Shown: positions 1-6,883 of the stretch, piece by piece
Layout: each line of letters starts with the position of its first letter
Numbering within the stretch: position 1 is the stretch's first letter
Assembly (NCBI GenBank): GCA_905216175.1
Contig: CAJMSV010000058.1
Span: 1 to 10,848, forward strand
Direction: 5' to 3'
DNA length: 10,848 bases
Source: an uncultured bacterium
GTDB taxonomy: Bacteria; Actinomycetota; Coriobacteriia; Coriobacteriales; Coriobacteriaceae
Notes under the pieces: generated by a model
Databases searched by the model: none
Seen by the model: only the letters and a program-made list of their open reading frames with translations
Told to the model about the DNA's origin: nothing
Translations under genes and position numbers: made by a program

Positions 1-59
1 GCACCTCGACCGAAGCCGCTGTTGAACCCTACGACACCTCGACTAGAGGCGCAGTCTCG

Positions 60-791
60 ATGGCAGCCTATCGCGACGTTCGCATCCTGCAACTATTAAG
101 CGATAACACCGGCGAAGACAAGGCCATGCTTTCCGATGAGCTGATCCGGCGCCTCGCCCATCACGACCACCCCGCCCGCCTGCCCATCTCGGCGGCGCGG
201 CGCAGCATCTACACCGCCTTTTCCGCGCTTCGCCATGCCGGATACGAAATTGAGTACAAACGCGGCGTGGGCTACAAACTTCTTACCCGCCCGCTCACCG
301 ATGAAGAGATCATCCGGCTCCACGGTATGGTCATGCGCAACCGCTCCACGCCTATCGCTATCCGCAAGAGCATGGCGCAGCACTTAGTTGCCATGGCGAG
401 CGCCGACGTTCGCGGCTACCTCGATACACCCGATCCCGCTCCAAGCGCAGGCAGCAAGGCTACCAAGGCAACACGCACGCCCATCAAGCGCATCGACACG
501 TGCGAGCTCGTCGAGCAGGCCATCGACCACGGAACCACGGTGAGTTTTGATATTTCGAGCGTCACGACGCGTGGCGAAACCGAAGCAGCACGGATGACAC
601 TCCGTCCCTTTGCCATCAGGCAGCGCGATGGCACCCCTCACCTGCCCGGCCCGGCCTCCCCCGCCCGCGGCGCCCAGGACACGCTCCGCACCGTAGAGAT
701 CGGCCGAATGAGAAACGTCTCCACACGTCTCCTCGACTGCAAGAAGCTCTTCGCCGCCCTAGACGAGGACGACGCCTCCTCCGCCGCATAA
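60..791 (+). CDS. HTH regulator with degenerate WYL-like domain
   Basis: Probable DNA-binding regulator of 243 residues. Residues about 5-76 read as a winged helix-turn-helix of the kind at the front of WYL proteins (helix ARRSIYTAFSALRHAGYEI, then a GVGYKLL wing). Residues about 78-115 form the usual helical linker and 148-224 align in layout with a WYL domain: a helix (CELVEQAIDHG), a strand (TVSFDIS), a central LRPFAI and a final RTVEIGRMRNVSTR. The W-Y-L signature itself is absent; the expected strand reads DGTPHLPGPAS. In the family this domain senses a ligand, often nucleic acid or a nucleotide; here that ability may be lost or changed. AGAGG at 45-49 sits 10 bases before the ATG. The frame stays open to the left window edge, so the true start could be upstream. 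It ends 160 bp before the ABC operon, whose regulation by it is only a guess. Family fairly sure, function unknown. Confidence 0.6.
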   Translation: MAAYRDVRILQLLSDNTGEDKAMLSDELIRRLAHHDHPARLPISAARRSIYTAFSALRHAGYEIEYKRGVGYKLLTRPLTDEEIIRLHGMVMRNRSTPIAIRKSMAQHLVAMASADVRGYLDTPDPAPSAGSKATKATRTPIKRIDTCELVEQAIDHGTTVSFDISSVTTRGETEAARMTLRPFAIRQRDGTPHLPGPASPARGAQDTLRTVEIGRMRNVSTRLLDCKKLFAALDEDDASSAA

Positions 792-860
792 GACCCTCCG
801 CCGCCCATACGACTACCCGTACCGCCCATCCGATTCTGTATTAAAAAACCCGCCAGGCTG

Positions 861-888
861 TTGTAAAAATGGACATCAGCGCTACTAT
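861..888 (+). promoter_or_regulatory. promoter of the ABC importer operon
   Basis: TTGTAA at 861-866 and TACTAT at 883-888 are separated by 16 bases and fit a sigma-70-type promoter. Transcription would begin near 895, giving a leader of about 57 bases before the ATG at 952. No other convincing promoter is visible in 792-951. Confidence 0.55.
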
Positions 889-893
889 AGTTC

Positions 894-919
894 CACTTGC
901 ACTTTGTCCCAGTGCAGTG
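894..919 (+). promoter_or_regulatory. inverted repeat at the transcription start
   Basis: TGCACT (898-903) and AGTGCA (911-916) form a perfect 6-bp dyad with a 7-base spacer. The symmetry extends outward with one extra base on the left (CACTTGCACT at 894-903 against AGTGCAGTG at 911-919). It begins 6 bases after the -10 box, where a repressor operator would lie, but it could also fold as a small hairpin at the 5' end of the mRNA. The regulator is unknown. Confidence 0.4.
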
Positions 920-951
920 TTTCCAGCCATTTTAATACTGGGGGTAATGAT

Positions 952-1932
952 ATGAAGGACATCACCATCAGCCGCAGGAGCCTTCTGGTCTCCGCTGGCC
1001 TGCTCGCGCTCGCCCCGCTCGCCGGATGCGGCGGCAACTCTGGTTCCGGCTCTGCTGCCGCCGGTTCCGACTACACCATCGGCGTTCTGCAGCTCACCGA
1101 GCACTCCGCACTCGATGCCGCCAACGACGGCTTTGTCAAGGCCATCAAGGAGAGCGGCCTTAAGGTCAAGATCGACCAGAAGAACGCCCAGAACGACCAG
1201 TCCACGTGTAAGTCCATTGCTGACAAGTTTGTGGGCGACAACGTCAACCTGATTTATGCCATCGCCACGCCCGCCGCGCAGGCTGCCGCCGGCGCCACGG
1301 CCGATATCCCCATCGTGGGCTGCGCCATCACCGACTACGCCGCCTCCGGCCTGGTCCAGGACAACGACAAGCCCGGCACCAACGTCACGGGCGCTTCCGA
1401 CCTCACCCCGGTCGCCGAGCAGCTCGAGATGATGCAGAAGGTCCTGCCCGACGTTAAAAAGGTCGGCCTGCTCTACTGCACCGCCGAGTCCAACTCCGAC
1501 GTCCAGATCAAGGCCGCCAAGAAGGAGCTCGACAAGCTGGGCCTCGAGTACACTGACTTCACCGTCTCGAGCTCCAACGAGATTCAGTCCGTCGTCGAGT
1601 CTGCCGTGGGCAAGGTCGACGCGCTGTACTCCCCCACCGACAACACCATCGCCGCGGGTGCCTCGCAGGTCGGCCAGATCTGCAAGGAAAACAAGCTTCC
1701 CTTCGTGACTGGCGAGGAGGGTATGTGCATGGCCGGCGGCCTGTTCACCCTCTCCATCAACTATGAGGACCTGGGCTACGCCGCGGGCGAGATGGCCGTT
1801 AAGATCCTGAAGGGCGAGGCCAAGCCCGAGGATATGCCGATCAAGCACCTCTCGAGCAAGGACCTGGTCGTCGTCAAGAACGACGAAATGGCCGAGGCCC
1901 TGGGCATCGACCTTTCCGCTCTGGACGCGTAA
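952..1932 (+). CDS. ABC importer lipoprotein substrate-binding protein (TrpX-like family)
   Basis: Extracytoplasmic binding protein of 326 residues in the ABC_sub_bind family (PF04392 type). The N-terminus has SRRSLL (residues 7-12), resembling a twin-arginine signal, then a hydrophobic stretch and the lipobox LAGC with Cys26 as the lipidation site. A Gly/Ser-rich linker leads to the mature domain at about Y41. YTIGVLQLTEHSALDAANDG (41-60) is the typical first strand and helix, and the two-lobed fold runs to the C-terminus. The ATG at 952 was chosen over an upstream TTG at 904 because GGGGG at 940-944 lies 7 bases before it and the signal peptide starts there. It is followed by a permease and an ATPase, completing an importer. 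Streptococcal relatives (TrpXYZ) are linked to aromatic amino acids, but no T-box is visible here, so the substrate is open. Confidence 0.88.
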   Translation: MKDITISRRSLLVSAGLLALAPLAGCGGNSGSGSAAAGSDYTIGVLQLTEHSALDAANDGFVKAIKESGLKVKIDQKNAQNDQSTCKSIADKFVGDNVNLIYAIATPAAQAAAGATADIPIVGCAITDYAASGLVQDNDKPGTNVTGASDLTPVAEQLEMMQKVLPDVKKVGLLYCTAESNSDVQIKAAKKELDKLGLEYTDFTVSSSNEIQSVVESAVGKVDALYSPTDNTIAAGASQVGQICKENKLPFVTGEEGMCMAGGLFTLSINYEDLGYAAGEMAVKILKGEAKPEDMPIKHLSSKDLVVVKNDEMAEALGIDLSALDA

Positions 1933-2002
1933 TGCCATACGCGGCATGCGTCTAGAGCCCGTGCTCGCGCTTTAGCCGCGTTATTCAATATCTGAGCCAC
2001 AG

Positions 2003-2040
2003 GGGCGGGCGCTGTAGACCGGCGTCCGCCCTGCTTGTTT
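2003..2040 (+). terminator. intercistronic hairpin, likely partial terminator
   Basis: GGGCGGGCGC (2003-2012) pairs with GCGTCCGCCC (2022-2031), ten base pairs including one G-U. The loop is nine bases and TGCTTGTTT follows, a T-rich but broken tail. It lies 70 bases after the binding-protein gene and about 100 before the permease. Such hairpins often lower transporter expression relative to the binding protein or protect the upstream mRNA from 3' decay. Full termination would need a second promoter before 2136; only a weak -10-like TATTAT (2090-2095) without a good -35 is visible. Confidence 0.5.
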
Positions 2041-2135
2041 CAGGTAAAACAAAACGTCTGTCCGCAGCTCTTCTATGCATTGTTACCGCTATTATGGAAA
2101 ATCACGTGTCCACCCTATCCTAGGAGGTATGAAGC

Positions 2136-3059
2136 ATGCTCATTGCATTGCAGGGCGCCGTTTCGCAGGGCGTCCTCTGGGGCATTATGGTGCTTGGCGT
2201 GTTTATCACGTTCCGCCTGCTCGACATTCCCGATATGACCTGCGACGGCAGCTTTGCCCTCGGCGGCTGCGTCTGCGCTGTGCTCATCGTCAATAACAAC
2301 GTCGACCCGCTGCTCGCCGTGCTGGCCGGTATGTGCGCCGGCGCCATCGCGGGTGCCGTCACGGGCATTTTGACCACCGTCTTCGAGATTCCCGCGATCC
2401 TCGCCGGAATCCTCACCCAGATCAGTCTGTGGTCAATCAACCTGCGCATCATGGGCAAGTCCAATACGCCCATTCTTGCCAAGGGCACCGTGTTCTCGGC
2501 CGTCAGCAATATGACCGGTCTGCCGCAGTCCACCGTTGCCATCATCTTGGGCATCCTGCTCGCCGTGGCTATCGTTGCCATCCTGTATTGGTTCTTTGGC
2601 ACCGAAATCGGCTCGGCGCTGCGCGCCACCGGCAACAACGAGTACATGATCCGCGCTCTGGGCGTCAACACCAACTCCACCAAGATGATCGCCCTCGTGC
2701 TCTCCAACGCCCTCATCGGCCTCTCTGGCGCGCTTATCTGCCAGAGCCAAAAGTATGCCGACATTGGCATGGGTACCGGCGCTATCGTTATCGGTCTTGC
2801 CGCCATTGTTATCGGTGAGGTGCTCGGCCGTCTGCTGCCCGGCGGCCTCACGCAGTTTAGCGTCCGTCTTGCCTCCGCCGTCTTTGGCTCCGTGGTGTAC
2901 TTCCTTATCCGCGCCATCGTGCTGCAGTTGGGCATGGACGCCAACGACATGAAGCTGCTCTCCGCCGTGATCGTCGCCGTGGCCCTGTGCGTGCCCGTGG
3001 TTTGGGAGCGCTATAAGCTCCGCAGCTCCTACACGAAGGGGGATGAGGCAGATGCTTAA
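2136..3059 (+). CDS. ABC importer permease (TrpY-like, BPD_transp_2 family)
   Basis: Integral membrane permease of 307 residues, related to the LivH/RbsC-type BPD_transp_2 family. Hydrophobic segments fall at about 5-28, 38-53, 57-82, 85-104, 132-154, 184-202, 212-230, 243-265 and 274-291. The cytoplasmic loop around 157-178 (GSALRATGNNEYMIRALGVN at 159-178) is the coupling region that contacts the ATPase in this family. RLLDIPDMTCDGSF near the N-terminus is typical of the permeases paired with ABC_sub_bind proteins. AGGAGG at 2122-2127 is 8 bases before the ATG. It overlaps the ATPase gene by 8 bp, so the two are probably coupled in translation. It should form the membrane pore, likely as a dimer, receiving substrate from the lipoprotein. 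Confidence 0.9.
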   Translation: MLIALQGAVSQGVLWGIMVLGVFITFRLLDIPDMTCDGSFALGGCVCAVLIVNNNVDPLLAVLAGMCAGAIAGAVTGILTTVFEIPAILAGILTQISLWSINLRIMGKSNTPILAKGTVFSAVSNMTGLPQSTVAIILGILLAVAIVAILYWFFGTEIGSALRATGNNEYMIRALGVNTNSTKMIALVLSNALIGLSGALICQSQKYADIGMGTGAIVIGLAAIVIGEVLGRLLPGGLTQFSVRLASAVFGSVVYFLIRAIVLQLGMDANDMKLLSAVIVAVALCVPVVWERYKLRSSYTKGDEADA

Positions 3060-3846
3060 GCTCTCGCATGTCAAGAAGACCTTTAACAAGGGCACCGTCA
3101 CCGAGAAGCGCGCGCTCACCGGCGTCGACCTCACCCTAAATGACGGCGACTTTGTAACCGTGATCGGCGGCAACGGCGCCGGCAAGTCCACGCTGCTCAA
3201 CATGATCGCCGGCGTGTACCCGCTCGATTCGGGCGTTATTGAGCTCGACGGCACCGACATCTCGCGCCTGAGCGAGTCGCAGCGCGCCAAGTACCTGGGC
3301 CGCGTGTTTCAGGACCCCATGCGCGGTACCGCTGCCGACATGCAAATCGCCGAGAACCTGGCCCTCGCCAAGCGTCGCGGCCAGCGTCGCGGCCTTTCGT
3401 GGGGCGTCACCAAGGCCGAGAAAGATGAGTACGTTGAGCTGCTCAAGCGCCTGGACCTTGGTCTGGACACGCGTCTCAACGCCAAGGTCGGCCTGCTCTC
3501 GGGTGGCCAGCGCCAGGCACTCACCCTGCTGATGGCCACGCGCACCAGGCCGCGCCTGCTGCTGCTCGACGAGCACACCGCGGCCCTCGACCCCAAGACG
3601 GCCTCTAAGGTGCTCAATCTGACCGAGGAGATCGTCGACGAGAACCACCTCACCACGCTCATGGTCACGCACAACATGAACGACGCCATCCGTCTGGGCA
3701 ACCGTCTGATCATGATGCACGAGGGCCATGTGATCTACGACGTGGCCGGCGACGAGAAGAAGTCGCTCACCGTGGCCGACCTGCTGCAGAAGTTCGAGGA
3801 GGTCTCGGGCGGCGAGCTCGCCAACGACCGCATGCTGCTGAGCTAA
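3052..3846 (+). CDS. ABC importer ATP-binding protein (TrpZ-like)
   Basis: Cytoplasmic ATPase of 264 residues that powers the importer. All nucleotide-binding motifs are intact: Walker A GGNGAGKST (39-47), Q-loop FQDP with Q87, signature LSGGQRQ (149-155), Walker B LLLLDE (169-174), D-loop AALDP (177-181) and switch His207 in MVTHN. The phrase DEHTAALDP is characteristic of ATPases paired with this permease type. I start at 3052 (MLKLSHV) because AAGGGGG at 3036-3042 is 9 bases upstream. The ATG at 3043 has no room for a ribosome binding site, although it would add only three residues. The gene starts inside the end of the permease gene and is followed 8 bases after its stop by a strong hairpin. 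Confidence 0.92.
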   Translation: MLKLSHVKKTFNKGTVTEKRALTGVDLTLNDGDFVTVIGGNGAGKSTLLNMIAGVYPLDSGVIELDGTDISRLSESQRAKYLGRVFQDPMRGTAADMQIAENLALAKRRGQRRGLSWGVTKAEKDEYVELLKRLDLGLDTRLNAKVGLLSGGQRQALTLLMATRTRPRLLLLDEHTAALDPKTASKVLNLTEEIVDENHLTTLMVTHNMNDAIRLGNRLIMMHEGHVIYDVAGDEKKSLTVADLLQKFEEVSGGELANDRMLLS

Positions 3847-3854
3847 CGACCTAG

Positions 3855-3896
3855 AAAACCACCACAAAGGGGACAGGCACCTTTGTGGTGGTTTTT
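3855..3896 (+). terminator. repeat-type hairpin terminator, copy 1
   Basis: AAAACCACCACAAAGG (3855-3870) pairs perfectly over 16 bp with CCTTTGTGGTGGTTTT (3880-3895) around the nine-base loop GGACAGGCA. The right arm ends in TTTTT, giving a good intrinsic terminator for the ABC operon; the A-rich left edge makes it plausible in the other direction too. It is one of three related hairpins in the window. Confidence 0.85.
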
Positions 3897-3960
3897 GTTA
3901 AGGACTAAAGAAACTGCCATGAAAAGACTCCCCCGCCTTGCGTTAGCCACCGCGTTAATC

Positions 3961-3989
3961 TGGAAGCGCCGCCGCTAAGCTACACCGCC
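3961..3989 (-). pseudogene. tRNA-Gly-like 5' fragment
   Basis: Read on the minus strand, 3989-3961 gives GGCGGTG, TA, GCTTAG, then CGGCGGCGCTTCCA. This resembles the acceptor 5' strand, D-arm and left side of the anticodon stem of a bacterial tRNA-Gly. The similarity stops there: the D-stem does not close well, no 7-base anticodon loop with a matching 3' stem follows, and no T-arm (GTTCGA-type) is present. It is either a decayed tRNA piece or chance resemblance. Confidence 0.25.
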
Positions 3990-4031
3990 GGGCTTTGCAG
4001 CCCCGCCGTGCAAACCTTATATCGAGCACAG

Positions 4032-4063
4032 AAGCCCGTCCGAATGTGATCGGACGGGCTTTT
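4032..4063 (+). terminator. strong intrinsic terminator with no gene before it
   Basis: AAGCCCGTCCGA (4032-4043) pairs perfectly over 12 bp with TCGGACGGGCTT (4050-4061) around the loop ATGTGA, followed by TTTT. It reads best in the plus direction. The ABC operon already has a terminator at 3855-3896, so this one either catches read-through or ends an unrecognised short transcript within 3897-4031. The rest of that stretch contains no convincing ORF. Confidence 0.8.
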
Positions 4064-4069
4064 GGTGGG

Positions 4070-4091
4070 TATCATGGTTGGACGATCATGA
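4070..4091 (+). promoter_or_regulatory. possible promoter region of the MscS gene
   Basis: Only 43 bases separate the terminator at 4063 from the MscS start, so a promoter must be compact or overlap the terminator. TATCAT (4070-4075) is preceded by TGGG and could act as a -10 with little -35 support. A small dyad TCATG (4072-4076) / CATGA (4087-4091) lies around the predicted start. A similar TGGTACCATGGTT occurs before the gene at 4967. Confidence 0.3.
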
Positions 4092-4106
4092 GGAGGTTTT
4101 CCCTAC

Positions 4107-4874
4107 ATGGAATTATTTGAGCCGATTCTTCATTTCTTTGCGCAACGATGGGTCCACAACATCATCTGGGCCGGCATCTTGGTAATAGGCACTGCCATCG
4201 CCACCAAGGTCGTATCCAAGACCCTGCGCCACCTGCTCAACCGCGACGACAACCCGCTTCCGGCATCGAGCATCTTCATCAACATCGCGCGCGCCGTCAT
4301 CTGGATGATCGGCGGCAGCTTTATCCTCGACAACTGCTTTGGCATTAACGCAAACGCCCTCGTCGCCGCTCTTGGCGTCGGCGGCATCGCCATCTCGCTC
4401 GGCTTTCAGGACACGCTTTCAAACCTCATCGGCGGCATGCAGGTGACCTTTATGGGCATCATCAAGCCCGGCGACAATATCGAGGTCGGTGGCGTATCGG
4501 GCGTGGTCCAAGACATCACCTGGCGTCATACGACCATCGAGGACGCCTGCGGGCAGACCATCATCGTCCCCAACTCAAATATCTCCAAGAACACGCTCGT
4601 GCACCTCATGCCCTTTGGGCGTGTGGCAGTGCCCGTTGCCGTAAAGGACACGTCCAAGTGGGCCTCACTCGACGCACTGGCAGACGAGCTGACCAGCGCC
4701 ACCAAGGCCGCCGTGCTTCCCATCTCGGGCTTTGACAAGGAGCCCTACGTGCTCTTTAGCGAGATCGGCGACTTTGGCATCAAGGGCAAGATCATCTTTA
4801 TCGTCAGTGACGACAGCACCACCTTCACGGCAGCTGACGCCTGCATCCGCGCCATCGCCCCCATCATCGCCTAA
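4107..4874 (+). CDS. small-conductance mechanosensitive channel (MscS family)
   Basis: Membrane channel of 255 residues that opens under membrane tension to release solutes during osmotic downshock. Transmembrane segments are at about 18-38 and 54-74. The pore helix TM3 (81-112) has the family's Gly/Ala packing pattern and the ISLGFQDTLSNLIGG signature (96-110). The beta domain follows (IKPGDNIEVGGVSGVV, 119-134), ending in IIVPNSNI (152-159), the hallmark of the family. The remaining cytoplasmic part (160-255) is the alpha-beta cage. The length is close to a minimal MscS with three membrane helices. AGGAGG at 4091-4096 is 10 bases before the ATG. It appears monocistronic, and its TAA stop is part of the left arm of the next hairpin. 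Confidence 0.93.
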   Translation: MELFEPILHFFAQRWVHNIIWAGILVIGTAIATKVVSKTLRHLLNRDDNPLPASSIFINIARAVIWMIGGSFILDNCFGINANALVAALGVGGIAISLGFQDTLSNLIGGMQVTFMGIIKPGDNIEVGGVSGVVQDITWRHTTIEDACGQTIIVPNSNISKNTLVHLMPFGRVAVPVAVKDTSKWASLDALADELTSATKAAVLPISGFDKEPYVLFSEIGDFGIKGKIIFIVSDDSTTFTAADACIRAIAPIIA

Positions 4875-4912
4875 ACCACCACAAAGGGGACTGGCACCTT
4901 TGTGGTGGTTTT
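4873..4912 (+). terminator. repeat-type hairpin terminator, copy 2
   Basis: AAACCACCACAAAGG (4873-4887) pairs perfectly over 15 bp with CCTTTGTGGTGGTTT (4897-4911) around GGACTGGCA. It differs from copy 1 by one loop base and lacks a long T-tail (TTTTC). The last two bases of the MscS stop codon (TAA, 4872-4874) form the foot of the stem. Confidence 0.8.
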
Positions 4913-4939
4913 CATTCGTGGTACCATGGTTCATATAGT
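4911..4939 (+). promoter_or_regulatory. candidate promoter for the BMP/phosphoesterase operon
   Basis: Two overlapping options are visible. One is TTCATT (4911-4916) and TATAGT (4934-4939) with a 17-base spacer. The other is an extended -10 TGgTACCAT (4919-4927) that resembles the one before the MscS gene. Both lie in the only gap between the preceding hairpin and the ribosome binding site at 4953-4959. Confidence 0.4.
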
Positions 4940-4966
4940 TGTTTAAACGACTAAGGGAGCAACATC

Positions 4967-6883
4967 ATGGAAGAGGCCTATCGTCAAGCACGCAAGCGCG
5001 GCGAGCAAGGACGTCGACGCGCCATTAGCCAAAGCGAGCATCCATACCTTACGGACCTCGACAGTTTGGTTGCTCAGCTCCCCTTAGGTCAGCGAGAGAG
5101 CGTCGGCCTAAGGGATATTCCGCTCGAAATGGTCGTCGGCACGGTTACCAAAGGCCGTCAGTCTGCCTTCTCGTGTAACTTTATGCCCCTGCTGCCGTTT
5201 AACACCGAGTTTGCCCGCAAGTGGTCCAACCTCTATGACATTCAGGTAACCGAGGGCTATCGCGACCCCATCATCGTCATCGAGTTTATGCATCGGTTCT
5301 ATGTCCAGGAAGGCAACAAGCGCGCCAGTGTCCTCAAATTCCTAGACGCCCCGACGGTTTCGGCTAGGGTCACCCGTCTCTACCCCGGCAAATGGGATTC
5401 CGTCGAAAGCCGCCTGTACGGCGAGTTTTGCGCGTTTTGGCGCGTCTGCCCCCTATACGAGATCGAGTTCTCGCGTGAGGGAAGCTACGAAACGCTCGCC
5501 AAGATGCTCGGTCAGAACCTTATCGAAAAATGGCCGCAGAAAAAGATCGACTACCTGCGCCACACCTTCCTGCTCTTTAAGCGCGCCTACCTTCGCGCAG
5601 GCGGCGATCACCTGGACATCACGCCCGCCGACGCCATGCTCGTTTACCTCAATGTGTACAACCAGGACCGCCTGCTAGATACGCCGACGGACATCGTCGT
5701 AAACCGCCTGTGCAAGATCTGGCGCGAGCTGGTCATCGCCGGGAAAAGTGACGAGGACAAGGTCGATCTTGTCGAAGCACCGAGCGTCGATGAGGAGGAG
5801 TCGCCCGCCAAATCCACCTCCGGCGTGCTCAACTTCTTTATGGGCAAGACCGTCTATTCGGCGGCCAACCCCCTGCGCATCGCCTTTATCCATGAGTTCC
5901 CCTGTGCGACGTCGAGCTGGGACAGTCTGCACGACCAAGGGCGTCAGTATCTCGATGAGCACTTTGGCGGTATCGTGCGCACCGAGGCGTTCGAGGACTG
6001 TCACGATCCGGACGTGTTCTACGCCGCCGTGGAAACGGCTGTCAAACATGGAGCAAACGTCATCTTCTCGACCTCGCATCGCCTGATGGAATATACGCTC
6101 AGGGCTGCCGTTGAGTATCCCCGGGTTCGGTTTCTCAACTGCTCTATCGGCCTTCCCCATCAAAGCGTCCGTTCGTACTTTGGCAAGATGTACGAGGCCA
6201 AGTTTCTCCTGGGCGCCCTTGCCGCCAGCATGGCGGACAACCACCGCATCGGTTACCACGCGTCGGTCTTCGCCTCGGGCGCACTCAGCGAGATCAACGC
6301 CTTTGCGATTGGCGCCTCGCTACTCGACCCCCGTGCGCAAATTATCCTAACCTGGGGCGATGTGCCCGCCGGAGGCCTTGCCGAGGCCATGTGCCGCGAA
6401 GGTGTAAGCGTCATGACCGGCGCCGACATGTCAAAGTCGCTCGAAGACCCCACGGCCTACGGACTTCACCGCCTGGTCGATGGCAAGGTTACCGGCATTG
6501 CCATGCCGGTATGGAACTGGGGCCGATACTACGAGCTTATCGTGCGAAGTCTGCTGCATGGCACCTGGGATGAGACCAGTGACGACAGCCAGGTTCGCGC
6601 CGTCAACTACTGGTACGGCATGAGCTCGGGCGTTATCGACATTCGCTACGCTCCGGGCCTGCCTTATCAGACGCGCAAGCTTGTTCAGCTCCTCCGCAAT
6701 GGCATCGTCGAGGGCTCCATCAATCCATTTGGCGGCGAGCTCCATAGCCAAGACGGCGTGGTGCAGATCGAGGGCGTTCCCCCACTGCCGAGCACGCAAA
6801 TCGTCGAGATGGACTGGCTGGCCGACAACGTGGTGGGCACCATTCCGCAGCCCAACGATGAACCGAAGGTCCGCGCCCTATGA
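4967..6883 (+). CDS. cytoplasmic ParB-N-like/BMP-domain fusion protein
   Basis: Protein of 638 residues. The C-terminal part, about 302-600, is a BMP-family ligand-binding domain (PnrA/Med type; PLRIAFIHEF at 302-311, then VIFSTSH, VRFLNCS and HRIGYHASVF as successive strands of the two-lobed fold). Known members bind nucleosides. The N-terminus has no signal peptide or lipobox; it is charged and helical (MEEAYRQARKRGEQGRRRA), so the protein should stay in the cytoplasm. Residues about 98-137 (DPIIVIEFMHRFYVQEGNKR, then a strand ending VTRL) resemble the ParB/sulfiredoxin-like module, with GNKR where ParB has GERR. Residues 140-265 are helical and an acidic linker (260-285) joins the halves. 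AAGGGAG at 4953-4959 precedes the ATG. It overlaps the next gene by ATGA. Similar long proteins are annotated in Firmicutes as BMP-family transporter proteins, a name that does not fit a protein lacking export signals. Ligand and role unknown. Confidence 0.82.
   Translation: MEEAYRQARKRGEQGRRRAISQSEHPYLTDLDSLVAQLPLGQRESVGLRDIPLEMVVGTVTKGRQSAFSCNFMPLLPFNTEFARKWSNLYDIQVTEGYRDPIIVIEFMHRFYVQEGNKRASVLKFLDAPTVSARVTRLYPGKWDSVESRLYGEFCAFWRVCPLYEIEFSREGSYETLAKMLGQNLIEKWPQKKIDYLRHTFLLFKRAYLRAGGDHLDITPADAMLVYLNVYNQDRLLDTPTDIVVNRLCKIWRELVIAGKSDEDKVDLVEAPSVDEEESPAKSTSGVLNFFMGKTVYSAANPLRIAFIHEFPCATSSWDSLHDQGRQYLDEHFGGIVRTEAFEDCHDPDVFYAAVETAVKHGANVIFSTSHRLMEYTLRAAVEYPRVRFLNCSIGLPHQSVRSYFGKMYEAKFLLGALAASMADNHRIGYHASVFASGALSEINAFAIGASLLDPRAQIILTWGDVPAGGLAEAMCREGVSVMTGADMSKSLEDPTAYGLHRLVDGKVTGIAMPVWNWGRYYELIVRSLLHGTWDETSDDSQVRAVNYWYGMSSGVIDIRYAPGLPYQTRKLVQLLRNGIVEGSINPFGGELHSQDGVVQIEGVPPLPSTQIVEMDWLADNVVGTIPQPNDEPKVRAL

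Noticed and set aside
904..951. Upstream TTG start for the binding protein
   Set aside because: It would put 16 polar residues in front of a good signal peptide and overlap the dyad near the transcription start; the ATG at 952 has its own GGGGG ribosome binding site.
889..951. T-box or other known riboswitch before the ABC operon
   Set aside because: The leader is only about 57 bases and lacks the T-box consensus and any terminator/antiterminator pair.
841..1947. A 368-codon minus-strand frame opposite the binding-protein gene
   Set aside because: Same codon-bias effect. The Val/Gly/Asp-rich translation has no recognisable domain, and the plus-strand protein has a signal peptide, lipobox and a full family match.
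2120..3290. Long minus-strand frames opposite the permease and ATPase genes
   Set aside because: Low-complexity shadows of two clearly identified transporter genes, without plausible ribosome binding sites or domains.
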